This document shows positions 36,960 to 46,069 of a DNA stretch of 64,000 nucleotides, in pieces. The DNA is taken from contig NZ_SEMD01000007.1 in NCBI RefSeq assembly GCF_004153165.1, positions 1 to 64,000 of the forward strand, written 5' to 3'. The position numbers and the translations under genes are program-made. The notes under the pieces are model-generated. The model ran no database searches. It had not been told where the DNA came from and was given only the letters and a program-made list of their open reading frames with translations. Origin of the DNA: Sporolactobacillus sp. THM7-4 (GTDB taxonomy: Bacteria > Bacillota > Bacilli > Bacillales > Sporolactobacillaceae). The first letter of the stretch is position 1. The number at the start of each line of letters is the position of its first letter.

Positions 36960-38501
36960 GTGGCAAAGCGTGCCTTAGTAAGTGTTTCAGATAAAACAGG
37001 ACTCATTGATTTTGTACAAAAATTAGTTGATGCAGGTATCGAAATTATTTCAACAGGCGGAACTAAAAAGGCAATCGAATCAGCAGGTATTCCTGTCGCT
37101 TCGGTCAGCGATGTAACCGGATTTCCGGAAATCCTCGACGGTCGTGTAAAGACGCTGCATCCAGCGATTCACGGCGGACTTTTGGCCGTCCGCGATAAAA
37201 AGTCGCACATGGACGCAATCCGCGAGCACAATATCCAGCCGATCGATTTTGTCATCGTTAATCTCTATCCTTTTAAAGAAACGATCTCAAAGCCTGACGT
37301 CGCTTATGAGGAAGCTGTTGAAAACATCGATATCGGCGGACCGAGCATGCTCCGCTCTGCGGCAAAGAATCATCAGAGCGTAACCGTTGTCTGCGATCCC
37401 GCCGATTACGGGCTGGTTGCTCAAAGTCTCGATGAAAACGCCGAAGTCCCGTTTGAGTTAAGGCAGAAACTGGCTGCTAAGGTCTTCAGACACACAGCCG
37501 CTTATGACGCACTGATTGCCGAATTCTTTACCAGGAAGACCGGTGAAGAATTCCCCGAAAAACTAACCATCACTTATGAAAAGAAACAATCACTCCGATA
37601 CGGCGAAAACCCGCATCAAAAGGCCGCTTTTTACAGCGAACCGATCAAAAACGAAGCAACGATTGCTGCAGCAAAACAGCTTCACGGGAAAGAACTTTCC
37701 TATAACAACATTCGCGACGCTGATGCGGCCCTTGGCATTATCAAAGAATTCAGCGAACCTGCCGCAGTGGCTGTAAAACACATGAATCCATGCGGAATCG
37801 GAACAGGGAAGACGGTCAATGAAGCTTATGATAAAGCTTATGAGGTCGATCCGGTTTCCATTTTCGGAGGGATTGTCGCGCTCAATCGTGAAGTGGATCA
37901 GGCGCTTGCCGAGAAACTGCACAGCATTTTTCTGGAGATCGTCATTGCCCCGGCATATTCAGAAGAAGCGCTCGCTATTCTTGAGAAAAAGAAAAATATC
38001 CGCCTGCTGACGGTGAAAATGACGGACGACAACCGTGACTTCACACAGTATACGTCGGTTCGAGGCGGAATCTTGGTTCAGGATCTGGATACGAAAGGCT
38101 ACCGGGATGTGAAAAACAACCTGAAAGTCGTAACGAATCGGAAACCGACAGAAAAAGAAATGAGTGATCTTGCTTTTGCGTGGACTATTGTCAAACATGT
38201 CAAATCCAATGCCATCGCCCTTGTCCGCGACGGACGGATGATCGGCATGGGCGGCGGACAGACCAACCGCGTCGGTGCTGCAAAAATAGCTCTCGATGAA
38301 GCTGGAGATAAATCAAAGGGAGCCGTCCTTTCATCGGACGCCTTCTTCCCGATGGGCGATACGGTCGAAGCCGCGGCAAAAGCAGGAATCACTGCAATTA
38401 TCCAGCCTGGCGGATCGATCCGTGATCAGGAATCGATCGATATGGCGAACAAATACAACATCGCCATGGTCTTCACCGGCATGCGCCATTTTAAACACTG
38501 A
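36960..38501 (+). CDS. purH: AICAR transformylase/IMP cyclohydrolase
   Basis: This 513-residue bifunctional enzyme performs the last two steps to IMP. The N-terminal cyclohydrolase (about 1-195) has SVSDKTGL and [14 protein letters not shown]; the transformylase (about 196-513) has the catalytic KHMNPCG near 266. The GTG at 36960 follows GAGGAAAGGAAG. A 168-base gap, in which I see no gene or clear promoter, separates it from purD. Confidence 0.95.
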   Translation: MAKRALVSVSDKTGLIDFVQKLVDAGIEIISTGGTKKAIESAGIPVASVSDVTGFPEILDGRVKTLHPAIHGGLLAVRDKKSHMDAIREHNIQPIDFVIVNLYPFKETISKPDVAYEEAVENIDIGGPSMLRSAAKNHQSVTVVCDPADYGLVAQSLDENAEVPFELRQKLAAKVFRHTAAYDALIAEFFTRKTGEEFPEKLTITYEKKQSLRYGENPHQKAAFYSEPIKNEATIAAAKQLHGKELSYNNIRDADAALGIIKEFSEPAAVAVKHMNPCGIGTGKTVNEAYDKAYEVDPVSIFGGIVALNREVDQALAEKLHSIFLEIVIAPAYSEEALAILEKKKNIRLLTVKMTDDNRDFTQYTSVRGGILVQDLDTKGYRDVKNNLKVVTNRKPTEKEMSDLAFAWTIVKHVKSNAIALVRDGRMIGMGGGQTNRVGAAKIALDEAGDKSKGAVLSSDAFFPMGDTVEAAAKAGITAIIQPGGSIRDQESIDMANKYNIAMVFTGMRHFKH

Positions 38502-38669
38502 GCATTATCTGAACGCTGTTCCGTTGTCATGCTTAATAAAACTTGACTTAAGCGATCTGGGCGGCTCGCCACGTACAGATTAACGGCAGTGCCTGTATGC
38601 CGGGACGATGAGCGGCAATATTTACATGTATGATAAGCGATAATGTGACATCTCGAAAGGGGTCGGATC

Positions 38670-39941
38670 ATGAAAATCTTAATTGTGGGCGGCGGCGGCC
38701 GCGAGCACGCCATGGCCTGGAAACTCGCCCGGAGTCCTTTAGTGGACAAGCTTTATTGTGCACCGGGAAGTGACGGGATAGCTGGTGTGGCGGAGTGCGC
38801 GGCGATTGAAGTAACGGATTTTGAACGGCTGGCTGATTTTGCGAAGGGCCACGATGTTGATCTGACCGTTGTCGGTCCGGAACAGCCGCTTGTTGCCGGA
38901 ATTGCTGATTATTTTACGGAAAAAGGACTGAACGTGTTCGGTCCATCAAAAGCCGCGGCACGCATTGAAGGAAGCAAATCCTTTGCCAAAAAGCTGATGG
39001 AGAAGTACGAGATTCCAACATCGCACTACCGGACCTTCACGGACTATCAGTCGGCGAGCGACTATCTGCAGAAAGTCGGAGCCCCGATCGTTTTAAAAGC
39101 GGACGGGCTCGCCGCCGGCAAGGGAGTCATTGTCGCGATGACAATGGAAGAAGCCGAACAGGGTCTGAAAACATTGATGAAGGATAAAAAGTTTTCCGAA
39201 GCCGGATCCCGTGTTGTTATTGAAGAGTTCCTCGAAGGCGAGGAGTTTTCACTGATGGCTCTCGTGAACGGGGAAACGGTCGTTCCTCTTGCGATAGCCC
39301 AGGATCATAAGCGTGCCTGTGAAGGAGATAAGGGTCCAAACACGGGCGGTATGGGCGCCTACTCGCCGGTTCCGCAGATTCCTCAGTCCGTTGTTGATGA
39401 GGCCATCCGCACGATCCTGAAACCGGCCGTAATGGGACTCGCTCGTGAAGGCTGCCCATTCACCGGCGTGCTTTATGCCGGACTGATGCTGACCAGCACC
39501 GGCCCGAAAGTTATTGAGTTCAACTGCCGTTTCGGCGATCCAGAGACTCAGGTCGTTCTCCCGCGCCTCGAATCCGACCTCGCTGAAGTGATTCTGCAGG
39601 TCATGGACGGCGCTGAACCGGAGCTTACCTGGTCGGACCAGGCTGCGATCGGTACTGTTCTCGCATCAAGGGGATATCCGGGCAGTTATAAAAAAGGCGA
39701 AAAAATCGGGAATTTATCTTCACTGCCCGCGGACGCCCTGCTGTTTCATGCCGGGACGAAGAAATCGGGGACAGATTGGCTGACAAACGGGGGACGGGTG
39801 CTTCTCGTAGCCAGACTGGGTGAGAATCTGAAAGAAGCCCGCGAAGCTGTCAACCGCGACCTTGAAACCATTCAGACTGATGCCGTCTTCTTCCGGAGAG
39901 ACATCGGCCACCGCGCATTGGAAGCGGAAGCTCAGAAATAA
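38670..39941 (+). CDS. purD: phosphoribosylamine-glycine ligase
   Basis: This 423-residue ATP-grasp enzyme makes GAR. KILIVGGGGREHAMAWKLA opens the protein, LKADGLAAGKGV near 142 is in the ATP-grasp domain, and EFNCRFGDPETQ near 287 is the signature. AAAGGGG precedes the ATG. It ends the pur operon, with a terminator 17 bases later. Confidence 0.96.
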   Translation: MKILIVGGGGREHAMAWKLARSPLVDKLYCAPGSDGIAGVAECAAIEVTDFERLADFAKGHDVDLTVVGPEQPLVAGIADYFTEKGLNVFGPSKAAARIEGSKSFAKKLMEKYEIPTSHYRTFTDYQSASDYLQKVGAPIVLKADGLAAGKGVIVAMTMEEAEQGLKTLMKDKKFSEAGSRVVIEEFLEGEEFSLMALVNGETVVPLAIAQDHKRACEGDKGPNTGGMGAYSPVPQIPQSVVDEAIRTILKPAVMGLAREGCPFTGVLYAGLMLTSTGPKVIEFNCRFGDPETQVVLPRLESDLAEVILQVMDGAEPELTWSDQAAIGTVLASRGYPGSYKKGEKIGNLSSLPADALLFHAGTKKSGTDWLTNGGRVLLVARLGENLKEAREAVNRDLETIQTDAVFFRRDIGHRALEAEAQK

Positions 39942-39958
39942 CACTGAAACAGAAACAG

Positions 39959-39996
39959 AAAAGCTGTCTTGCCCTGAGGTGAGGCAGCTTTTTTCG
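39959..39996 (+). terminator. pur operon terminator
   Basis: AAAAGCTGTCTTGCC pairs with GGTGAGGCAGCTTTT around CTGA, with G-U pairs, and runs into T6. Confidence 0.88.
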
Positions 39997-40108
39997 CACG
40001 ATTAGTGATTGATTAAAAAATGCAGCGGAATTGCGCAGGCCGAACAAATCGTAAGGGAGTATCAATTTATACCCATTAAGTCTGAATCCATCTGCCCGGG
40101 CTTATTGT

Positions 40109-40136
40109 TTGAGTTTTGCAATAAAAGTTTTATAAT
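40109..40136 (+). promoter_or_regulatory. promoter of the TPP riboswitch
   Basis: TTGAGT (40109-40114), 16 bases, TATAAT (40131-40136), about 40 bases before the aptamer. Confidence 0.65.
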
Positions 40137-40175
40137 GAAGATGTTAATTAAACAAAGTATAACAAAGTACTTATT

Positions 40176-40270
40176 CACAGGGGTGCCTGAAGACGATGGG
40201 CTGAGAAGGAGACCGGATAAAGTCTCCTGACCCGCATGACCCGATCTGGATCATACCAGCGTGGGGAGGT
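40176..40270 (+). ncRNA. TPP (thiamine pyrophosphate) riboswitch
   Basis: The THI-box landmarks are all present: ACAGGGGTGCC, GGGCTGAGA, GACCCG, then GATCTGGATCATACCAGCGT and GGGGA. The P3 hairpin GGAGACCGG...AGTCTCC is intact. A terminator follows at 40303, so the switch should be functional, but no thiamine gene lies downstream. Confidence 0.96.
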
Positions 40271-40302
40271 TGGCTATGTACTCGTTATTGCTGTTGACTC
40301 TA

Positions 40303-40342
40303 AACCCTAAACCTGGATCCATTCGGTTTCGGGTTATTTTTT
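40303..40342 (+). terminator. terminator of the TPP riboswitch
   Basis: AACCCTAAACC pairs with GGTTTCGGGTT around an 11-base loop, followed by ATTTTTTC. Confidence 0.88.
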
Positions 40343-40402
40343 CTTACGGCCGGTTTTTTGTAAACGTTTTTATATTAATGCTTGTCAGGGAGAAGAAATA
40401 TA

Positions 40403-40501
40403 ATGGAAATACTTCATATCACAGCGACAGGTGAACAATCACTGAACAACGTCCAGTCATCCGACAAATGGCACTTCATGTCGAAAGTTATTGGTCAATG
40501 A
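40403..40501 (+). pseudogene. 32-codon stub downstream of the TPP riboswitch
   Basis: After GGGAGAAG an ATG opens a short frame starting MEILHITATGEQSL and ending in TGA at 40499. The start somewhat resembles the first strand of TenI-type thiazole tautomerases (MELHAIT in Bacillus subtilis), which are TPP-riboswitch genes, but the match is too short to be sure. Nothing else of such a gene is left. The aceB promoter begins only 15 bases later. Confidence 0.4.
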
Positions 40502-40515
40502 TTTCAAAAAATGGG

Positions 40516-40577
40516 TTCACAATCGAAAACCACTGTTATATAATAGATTTACAGTTTTTAAGACTGTAATATAACAG
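40516..40577 (+). promoter_or_regulatory. aceB promoter with downstream palindrome
   Basis: TTCACA (40516-40521), 17 bases, TATAAT (40539-40544). An inverted repeat, ACTGTTATA (40532-40540) with TATAACAGT (40570-40578), with inner ACAGT/ACTGT, overlaps the -10 box and the start region. It may be an operator or a 5' mRNA hairpin. Confidence 0.65.
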
Positions 40578-40596
40578 TAGAGGAGGGAACATTTTT

Positions 40597-42192
40597 ATGG
40601 CTACTCAGACAGCCGGAATCAAAGTCACCGGTCCGATGCGTCCGGGGTATGATGCGATTCTGACAAAAGAGGCGCTTCAGTTTATTGAACAGCTGGAAAG
40701 CACGTTCGGAAAACGGAGAGTGGAACTGCTGGACAGAAGGAAAGCAAGACAAAAAGAGTTTGACAAAGGTGAGCGGCCGAATTTCCTGAAGGAAACAAAG
40801 AGCATCAGGGAGGGAAACTGGCGGATAGCCCCACTTCCTGAGGATCTCAAGGATCGGCGGGTGGAGATCACTGGACCGGCTTCCGACCGAAAGATGGTGA
40901 TTAACGCCTTGAATTCGGGGGCGAAGTGCTTCATGGCTGATCTGGAAGATGCGATGTCGCCTTCATGGGACAATGTCATTCAGGCCCAGATCAATCTCCG
41001 GGATGCGGTCCGTAAAACCATTTCTTTCGTGAACAGCAACGGCAAGCATTACGATCTGAAGAATGAAACTGCCGTACTGATGGTGAGACCGCGCGGCTGG
41101 CATATGATTGAGAAAAATGTTCTCGTCAATGATGTACCGATCTCCGGCTCATTGTTCGATTTTGGTCTCTATTTTTTCCATAATGTAAAGCAATTGCTGA
41201 AGGACGGCACGTCTGCGTATTTTTATCTGCCGAAGATGGAAAGCCATCTGGAAGCGCGGCTTTGGAACGATGTGTTCCGGTATGCAGAAGAATACGTCGG
41301 CATTCCGAATGGAACGATCAGGGCAACCGTTCTGCTTGAGACGATTCCGGCTGCATTTGAAATGGATGAAATACTCTATGAACTGCGGGATCATTCGGCG
41401 GGCCTCAACTGCGGACGATGGGATTACATCTTCAGTTACATCAAGAAGTTCAGAAATCAGCAAAACGTGTTTCTTCCCGACCGGTCGGTGGTAACCATGA
41501 CCGTACCGTTTATGAGAGCTTATTCTCTGCTTGCGATCAAGACTTGCCACCGACGTAAGGCGCCGGCAATCGGGGGGATGGCGGCTCAGATCCCGGTTAA
41601 AGGGAACGAAAGCCTGAACAAAGAGGCTTTTGCAAAAGTCGAAGCCGATAAACAGCGTGAAGCAAAAGACGGACATGACGGCACCTGGGTCGCTCATCCC
41701 GGACTTGTTCCTGTTGCGTTGACCGTTTTTAATCGCGAAATGCCTGAACCGAATCAAATAGACAAGAAGAAGCTGGAAAATGTTCAAGTTACTGCGGACG
41801 ATCTTCTTGCTGTGCCATCCGGGAAAATAACTGAGTCGGGCGTTCGCGAAAATATCTCTGTCGGGATTCAGTACATAGCGTCCTGGCTCAGAGGAAACGG
41901 CGCCGCGCCTATTAATCACTTAATGGAGGACGCGGCAACGGCCGAAATCTCGCGGGCACAGCTATGGCAATGGATCCGTCACCCGAAAGGCATACTTGAT
42001 GATGGTCGGAAAGTGACAGTCGAGATTTACAAACAAATGAAAGAAGAAGAAATGCAGATTTTAAAGCAACAATTCGGAGAAGTCATTTATGCATCAGGCA
42101 AGTTTCAGGAAGCAGGCCGGCTCTTTGACGAACTGACACTGAGCGATGAATTCGCCGATTTTCTAACGGGACCTGGATATGAACTTCTATGA
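40597..42192 (+). CDS. aceB: malate synthase A
   Basis: This 531-residue enzyme condenses glyoxylate with acetyl-CoA to malate, the second step of the glyoxylate shunt. It has the TIM-barrel landmarks FMADLEDAMSPSW near 110, RPRGWHMIEK near 168, and GRWDYIFSYIKKF near 275 with the LLETIPAAFEMDEI stretch before it. GGAGGGAAC precedes the ATG. It forms an operon with aceA, whose start is 75 bases on. Its presence means the cell can grow on acetate or fatty acids. Confidence 0.95.
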   Translation: MATQTAGIKVTGPMRPGYDAILTKEALQFIEQLESTFGKRRVELLDRRKARQKEFDKGERPNFLKETKSIREGNWRIAPLPEDLKDRRVEITGPASDRKMVINALNSGAKCFMADLEDAMSPSWDNVIQAQINLRDAVRKTISFVNSNGKHYDLKNETAVLMVRPRGWHMIEKNVLVNDVPISGSLFDFGLYFFHNVKQLLKDGTSAYFYLPKMESHLEARLWNDVFRYAEEYVGIPNGTIRATVLLETIPAAFEMDEILYELRDHSAGLNCGRWDYIFSYIKKFRNQQNVFLPDRSVVTMTVPFMRAYSLLAIKTCHRRKAPAIGGMAAQIPVKGNESLNKEAFAKVEADKQREAKDGHDGTWVAHPGLVPVALTVFNREMPEPNQIDKKKLENVQVTADDLLAVPSGKITESGVRENISVGIQYIASWLRGNGAAPINHLMEDAATAEISRAQLWQWIRHPKGILDDGRKVTVEIYKQMKEEEMQILKQQFGEVIYASGKFQEAGRLFDELTLSDEFADFLTGPGYELL

Positions 42193-42267
42193 TTTATTCC
42201 TCATGTAAATGAAAGCGCTGTCTGAAGGTATGGGACAAAAAATTATTGTCATAAAGGGGAGAAAAAA

Positions 42268-43545
42268 ATGACCGATGCAAGAGTGAAAAAGCTGGAAGAA
42301 TCATGGAAAAGTCCAAGGTGGAAGGGGATTAAGCGTCCGTACTCAGCTGAGGATGTCATCAAACTGCGCGGCTCGATCGATATTGAATATACGCTTGCAC
42401 GCCGTGGTGCAGAAAAACTGTGGAAGCTGCTTAACAGTGAGAAGTATATAAACGCATTGGGAGCTCTGACAGGAAATCAGGCGGTGCAGCAAGTGAAAGC
42501 GGGTCTGAAGGCAATTTACTTAAGCGGCTGGCAGGTAGCGGCCGATGCCAACCTTGCCGGACAGATGTACCCGGATCAGGGTTTGTACCCTGCAAACAGC
42601 GTTCCCGAAGTGGTCCGCAGCATTAATCACGCCTTCCAGCGCGCAGATCAGATTGACTCTGTTGAGGGCAATCACGAGAAGGATTGGTTCGCTCCCATCG
42701 TAGCAGATGCCGAATCCGGATTCGGCGGCCAGCTCAACGTGTTTGAAATCATGAAAAGCATGATTGAAGCCGGTGCGGCGGGCGTTCACTTTGAAGACCA
42801 GTTATCATCCGAAAAAAAATGCGGGCACATGGGCGGCAAGGTCCTTCTGCCGACCCGGACTGCGATCAGAAACCTGATTTCGGCCCGCCTCGCCGCTGAC
42901 GCAATGGGCGTCCCGACGATTATCGTCGGCAGAACGGACGCCAATGCGGCAAATCTGCTCACAAGCGATATCGATCCGTATGACGCACCGTTTATCACCG
43001 GTGAACGGACGCCCGAAGGATTTTTCCGGACAAAGGCCGGCATCGATCAGGCCATTGCCCGCGGAATCGCATATGCACCATATGCTGACCTCATCTGGTG
43101 CGAGACGGCCGAGCCGAATGTCGAAGAGGCACGTAAATTCGCCGAATCCATTCATGAAAAGTATCCAGATAAACTGCTTGCCTACAACTGCTCACCATCA
43201 TTCAACTGGAGAAAGAAACTCGACGAAAAAGCGATTGCAGGCTTTCAGGAAATGCTGTCAGACATGGGCTACAGATTCCAATTCGTCACACTGGCTGGAT
43301 TCCATGCCCTCAATTACAGCATGTTCCATCTTGCAAACGGGTATAAATCCCGCGGCATGGCTGCCTATTCCGAGCTGCAGCAGGCTGAATTTGCCAGCGA
43401 GAAGGAAGGCTACACGGCGACACGCCATCAGCGTGAGGTTGGTACCGGCTACTTTGACCTGGTTTCGACCATTGTCAGCGGTGGTCAGTCTTCTACTGTT
43501 GCTCTGAAAGGGTCGACAGAAGAGGCACAGTTTACACACAACTGA
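42268..43545 (+). CDS. aceA: isocitrate lyase
   Basis: This 425-residue enzyme cleaves isocitrate to glyoxylate and succinate. The active-site motif KKCGHMGGK (catalytic Cys near residue 190) is intact, and NCSPSFNW near 310 and [10 protein letters not shown]-like sequence [20 protein letters not shown] near 90 are family-typical. AAAGGGGAG precedes the ATG. It follows aceB and completes the shunt; Mqo at 6160 handles the resulting malate. Confidence 0.96.
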   Translation: MTDARVKKLEESWKSPRWKGIKRPYSAEDVIKLRGSIDIEYTLARRGAEKLWKLLNSEKYINALGALTGNQAVQQVKAGLKAIYLSGWQVAADANLAGQMYPDQGLYPANSVPEVVRSINHAFQRADQIDSVEGNHEKDWFAPIVADAESGFGGQLNVFEIMKSMIEAGAAGVHFEDQLSSEKKCGHMGGKVLLPTRTAIRNLISARLAADAMGVPTIIVGRTDANAANLLTSDIDPYDAPFITGERTPEGFFRTKAGIDQAIARGIAYAPYADLIWCETAEPNVEEARKFAESIHEKYPDKLLAYNCSPSFNWRKKLDEKAIAGFQEMLSDMGYRFQFVTLAGFHALNYSMFHLANGYKSRGMAAYSELQQAEFASEKEGYTATRHQREVGTGYFDLVSTIVSGGQSSTVALKGSTEEAQFTHN

Positions 43546-43735
43546 TCGCAGTTTGGTTTCTGCGATCGCAACGGCACGGATGGTTGATTGACTGAACCAA
43601 CCCGTCACCCGCAAATTTTTTACATGCAGGATGTGTCACTGTTTCATTTTTTATTTTTCCCCAGACTAAGACGATCTTTTAGGGTTCCGCCCCCGGGTTT
43701 GACAGGACACGAGGCGGGACACATGCCTGAGACAG
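43546..43735 (+). other. intergenic region after aceA
   Basis: No gene is seen. GATCGCAG/CTGCGATC forms a hairpin just after the aceA stop but lacks a T tract. The rest, to the terminator at 43736, shows no recognisable feature. Confidence 0.4.
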
Positions 43736-43763
43736 GGTTCCGATAACCGGAGCCTTTTTTTTT
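43736..43763 (+). terminator. terminator downstream of aceA
   Basis: GGTTCCG pairs with CGGAGCC (one G-U) around ATAAC, followed by nine T. Confidence 0.8.
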
Positions 43764-43840
43764 GCTATTTAAATACCGGCCAATCGAATTCTTTGCCGGA
43801 CCAGAGTTGACAGAAAGGCTGCAGATAGAATCCGGTTGAG

Positions 43841-43908
43841 AATCTGAGGCCCGTGAACTACATCGGCATTAAAATGCCGAGCTTCCAGGCTGGCGACCTG
43901 TATAAAAC
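43841..43908 (-). repeat. dispersed structured repeat, copy C
   Basis: On the minus strand it begins TTTTATACAGGTCGCCAG, identical to copy A over 17 bases, followed by the perfect hairpin TCGGCATTTTAATGCCGA (43863-43880). The hairpin sequence differs from copy B while pairing is kept. It lies 12 bases upstream of the ldh -35 box. Confidence 0.62.
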
Positions 43909-43919
43909 CGGAAATTCTA

Positions 43920-43948
43920 TTGATCGAAAGATAGAGATGGTATATTAT
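43920..43948 (+). promoter_or_regulatory. promoter of the lactate dehydrogenase-like gene
   Basis: TTGATC (43920-43925), 17 bases, TATTAT (43943-43948), with an overlapping TATAAT two bases further. The start codon is about 38 bases on. Confidence 0.6.
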
Positions 43949-43986
43949 AATGGGACCGAATGCATAGATCAGGGGAGAGGATTGAA

Positions 43987-44967
43987 GTGAGCAAATCAAT
44001 TAGAAAAGTCGGAATTGTCGGGATAGGTAACGTCGGTAAAGCGGCTGCTTCAGCGATTGTCCATAATAACATCGCCGACGAACTTTATATTAATGATATT
44101 GATACTGAACGTGCAAAAGGCGAAGCCTGGGACTTCGCAGACAGCATTGAACTCACATCGTCCAGAACACGTGTCGAGGCTGTCCCGCTCGAAAAACTGG
44201 CCGAATGCGATGTAATCCTGGTGGCTGTTACCGAGCGTAAAAAGGTGATCAGCAGTTCACGGCTTGAGCTTTTGAAAGGGTCGGCTGCGATTGCCTATGA
44301 TATCGTGCCTAAACTTAAGGAAGCAGGGTTCAGGGGGATCTACGTTATCGCGACAAACCCCTGCGACATTATTACATACCTGTTCTATACATTATCGGGA
44401 CTGCCGAGAAAACAGGTAATCGGGACCGGTACGGCGCTTGACAGTATGAGGCTCAGAAGGCAGATTTCCGAAGTGATCGGCGGCATCGACCCGCGCAGTA
44501 TCAGTGCCTATATGATCGGCGAGCACGGCGACTCTCAGTTTGCCGCATGGTCGCACGTCAGCGTTGGCGGAAAGCCGTTTGACGAGTACGAAGCCGAAAA
44601 CAGGGAGCGTTTCGGAAAAATAGACCGTGAACAGGTAGAACAGACGGCGAGACATTTTGGCTGGGAAATCCATAAACGTAAAGGCAACACTCAATTTGGT
44701 ATCGGCAACGAGCTCGCTTTCTTCGCCAAATCCATTCTGAATGACGCCCGTAACATTACGGCGGCTTCAGCTATCCTGGACGGTGAATACGGACGTACCG
44801 ATCTGTCAATCGGGGTACCGGTTGTGCTCAGCCGCAATGGTATTGAAGAAATTATCCATCTTAACCTGAACGATAAAGAGCAGCAATCGTTTAACGCATC
44901 AGCCGATCTGATTAAGGGTTATATTGATCAGACGCTGGCCGGACATAAGGAAACGGCCGGTAATTAA
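43987..44967 (+). CDS. L-lactate/L-2-hydroxyisocaproate dehydrogenase-type enzyme
   Basis: This 326-residue NAD-dependent 2-hydroxy acid dehydrogenase has VGIVGIGNVGKAA at the N-terminus, IATNPCDIITYL near 120 and the catalytic histidine in MIGEHGDSQFAAWS near 180. Most bacterial L-LDHs read GEHGDTE or GEHGDSE with an NPVD motif; GEHGDSQ and NPCD are closer to L-2-hydroxyisocaproate dehydrogenases, so a branched or bulky 2-keto acid may be the substrate. The GTG at 43987 follows GGGAGAGG; an ATG nine codons upstream lacks a site. It is monocistronic. Confidence 0.82.
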   Translation: MSKSIRKVGIVGIGNVGKAAASAIVHNNIADELYINDIDTERAKGEAWDFADSIELTSSRTRVEAVPLEKLAECDVILVAVTERKKVISSSRLELLKGSAAIAYDIVPKLKEAGFRGIYVIATNPCDIITYLFYTLSGLPRKQVIGTGTALDSMRLRRQISEVIGGIDPRSISAYMIGEHGDSQFAAWSHVSVGGKPFDEYEAENRERFGKIDREQVEQTARHFGWEIHKRKGNTQFGIGNELAFFAKSILNDARNITAASAILDGEYGRTDLSIGVPVVLSRNGIEEIIHLNLNDKEQQSFNASADLIKGYIDQTLAGHKETAGN

Positions 44968-45008
44968 ATCCGGGAAACTGCCGTGTTCAGAGCTTATTTA
45001 CCAATCAG

Positions 45009-45030
45009 CCCCTCGATGTCCGTCGAGGGG
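45009..45030 (+). terminator. hairpin after the lactate dehydrogenase-like gene
   Basis: CCCCTCGA and TCGAGGGG form a perfect 8-base stem with a 6-base loop. The following TTAGATATTTTC is only a weak T tract. Confidence 0.5.
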
Positions 45031-45157
45031 TTAGATATTTTCAGTACTATTGCTCCCATCAATTCATCTATTCTTTTCCGGGTGAAACGAGCCTGATCAG
45101 GTAAGGTTCTGAGCCTATCCTGCTTTAACGGGCAGTAAGATGATCCACTGATGGAAG

Positions 45158-45724
45158 TTATTCAAGATGAACCGCATCAAAAAAGTCCCGATAATGATTG
45201 AGATAAAAGTCTGCTCCTCGTTCCCGGTTTTGGAAAAGGCAGGTTTTGATTCCGATTTTCTCTGCAGGAATTATATCAATCAGCCGGTCGCCGATGGCGA
45301 GGTTGATCGAATAGCGTCTGTTCAGATATTCATATGACGCCGGATCAGGTTTTCGCGGGAAGCCGTCCTCGCTCGTGACCATATCAATAAAATAGTTTTC
45401 CAGACCGTGATGCCTCAGCGCATTCAGAACGAACTCCCGATGATTATGAGTCATGATCACATTAAGATTTGCCGCTGCTAAAACCCCTTCCACACCTTCA
45501 TAGGGTTTGAAGTCACCGGCGGACACTTGTCCGGCTTTGGCGATAAAGAGCTTTTCCTGCGCTTCTGTGAAAGCAAAGGACTGAAAGGCTTCTCCAAATG
45601 AAATTTTCAGCCGGTCATAAATGACCTCTTCGGGAATATCTCGCTCAATGATCTGTTTCATTATTTTGGTATAAACGGGGTAGGTATCAAAGATTGTTCC
45701 GTCAAAGTCCCACAAAATGTTCAA
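45158..45724 (-). CDS. HAD-superfamily hydrolase, phosphoglycolate phosphatase-like
   Basis: This 188-residue protein has HAD motif I WDFDGTIFDT (residues 5-14) with the nucleophilic aspartate, a helical cap, motif II in NVIMTHNH, the motif III lysine in PRKPDP, and motif IV in AIGDRLIDI. It should be a small-molecule phosphatase; the substrate is unknown. A TTG start follows AGGAAGTGG at 5 bases. It is a single gene on the minus strand, convergent with the lactate dehydrogenase-like gene. Confidence 0.82.
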   Translation of the reverse strand: MNILWDFDGTIFDTYPVYTKIMKQIIERDIPEEVIYDRLKISFGEAFQSFAFTEAQEKLFIAKAGQVSAGDFKPYEGVEGVLAAANLNVIMTHNHREFVLNALRHHGLENYFIDMVTSEDGFPRKPDPASYEYLNRRYSINLAIGDRLIDIIPAEKIGIKTCLFQNRERGADFYLNHYRDFFDAVHLE

Positions 45725-46069
45725 TCAGCCACTTCCTTTACTCTTCATCTTGTGTTTTATCCATCAGAGCGTGTCCGTATGGATACTTATGAACCATTAT
45801 AAGTGATTTTGATTCGGGCTAAAACGGTTAACAAACTTTTTTAAACCTTCTATTGCCAAAAGCTCCTTGTTTTTTAGCTTTATCGGATCGCTTAATTGAT
45901 GTAATATGGTAAAAGAAACACTTTCATGGATTAGCGCGCGACTATAAAAAACGTTCCGACGCATGTGCAGGGCGCGGCCCAGTTCAGGCTGCACGTATAG
46001 AAACCAGACCGCCCAGCCTGCAGGACATAGCTGTACTCATTTTTGGTGAAGAGCAAAAAGGGGTGAGCG
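45725..46069 (+). other. intergenic region between HAD gene and yerA
   Basis: No gene can be supported. A 65-codon minus-strand frame (45797-45994) has no ribosome-binding site. No clear riboswitch or operator was seen. The yerA ribosome-binding site AAAGGGGTG is at the right end. Confidence 0.35.

Noticed and set aside
40009-40230. 73-codon frame overlapping the TPP riboswitch
   Set aside because: It runs through the aptamer and lacks a ribosome-binding site.
45797-45994. 65-codon minus-strand open frame before yerA
   Set aside because: No ribosome-binding site and no recognisable protein pattern.
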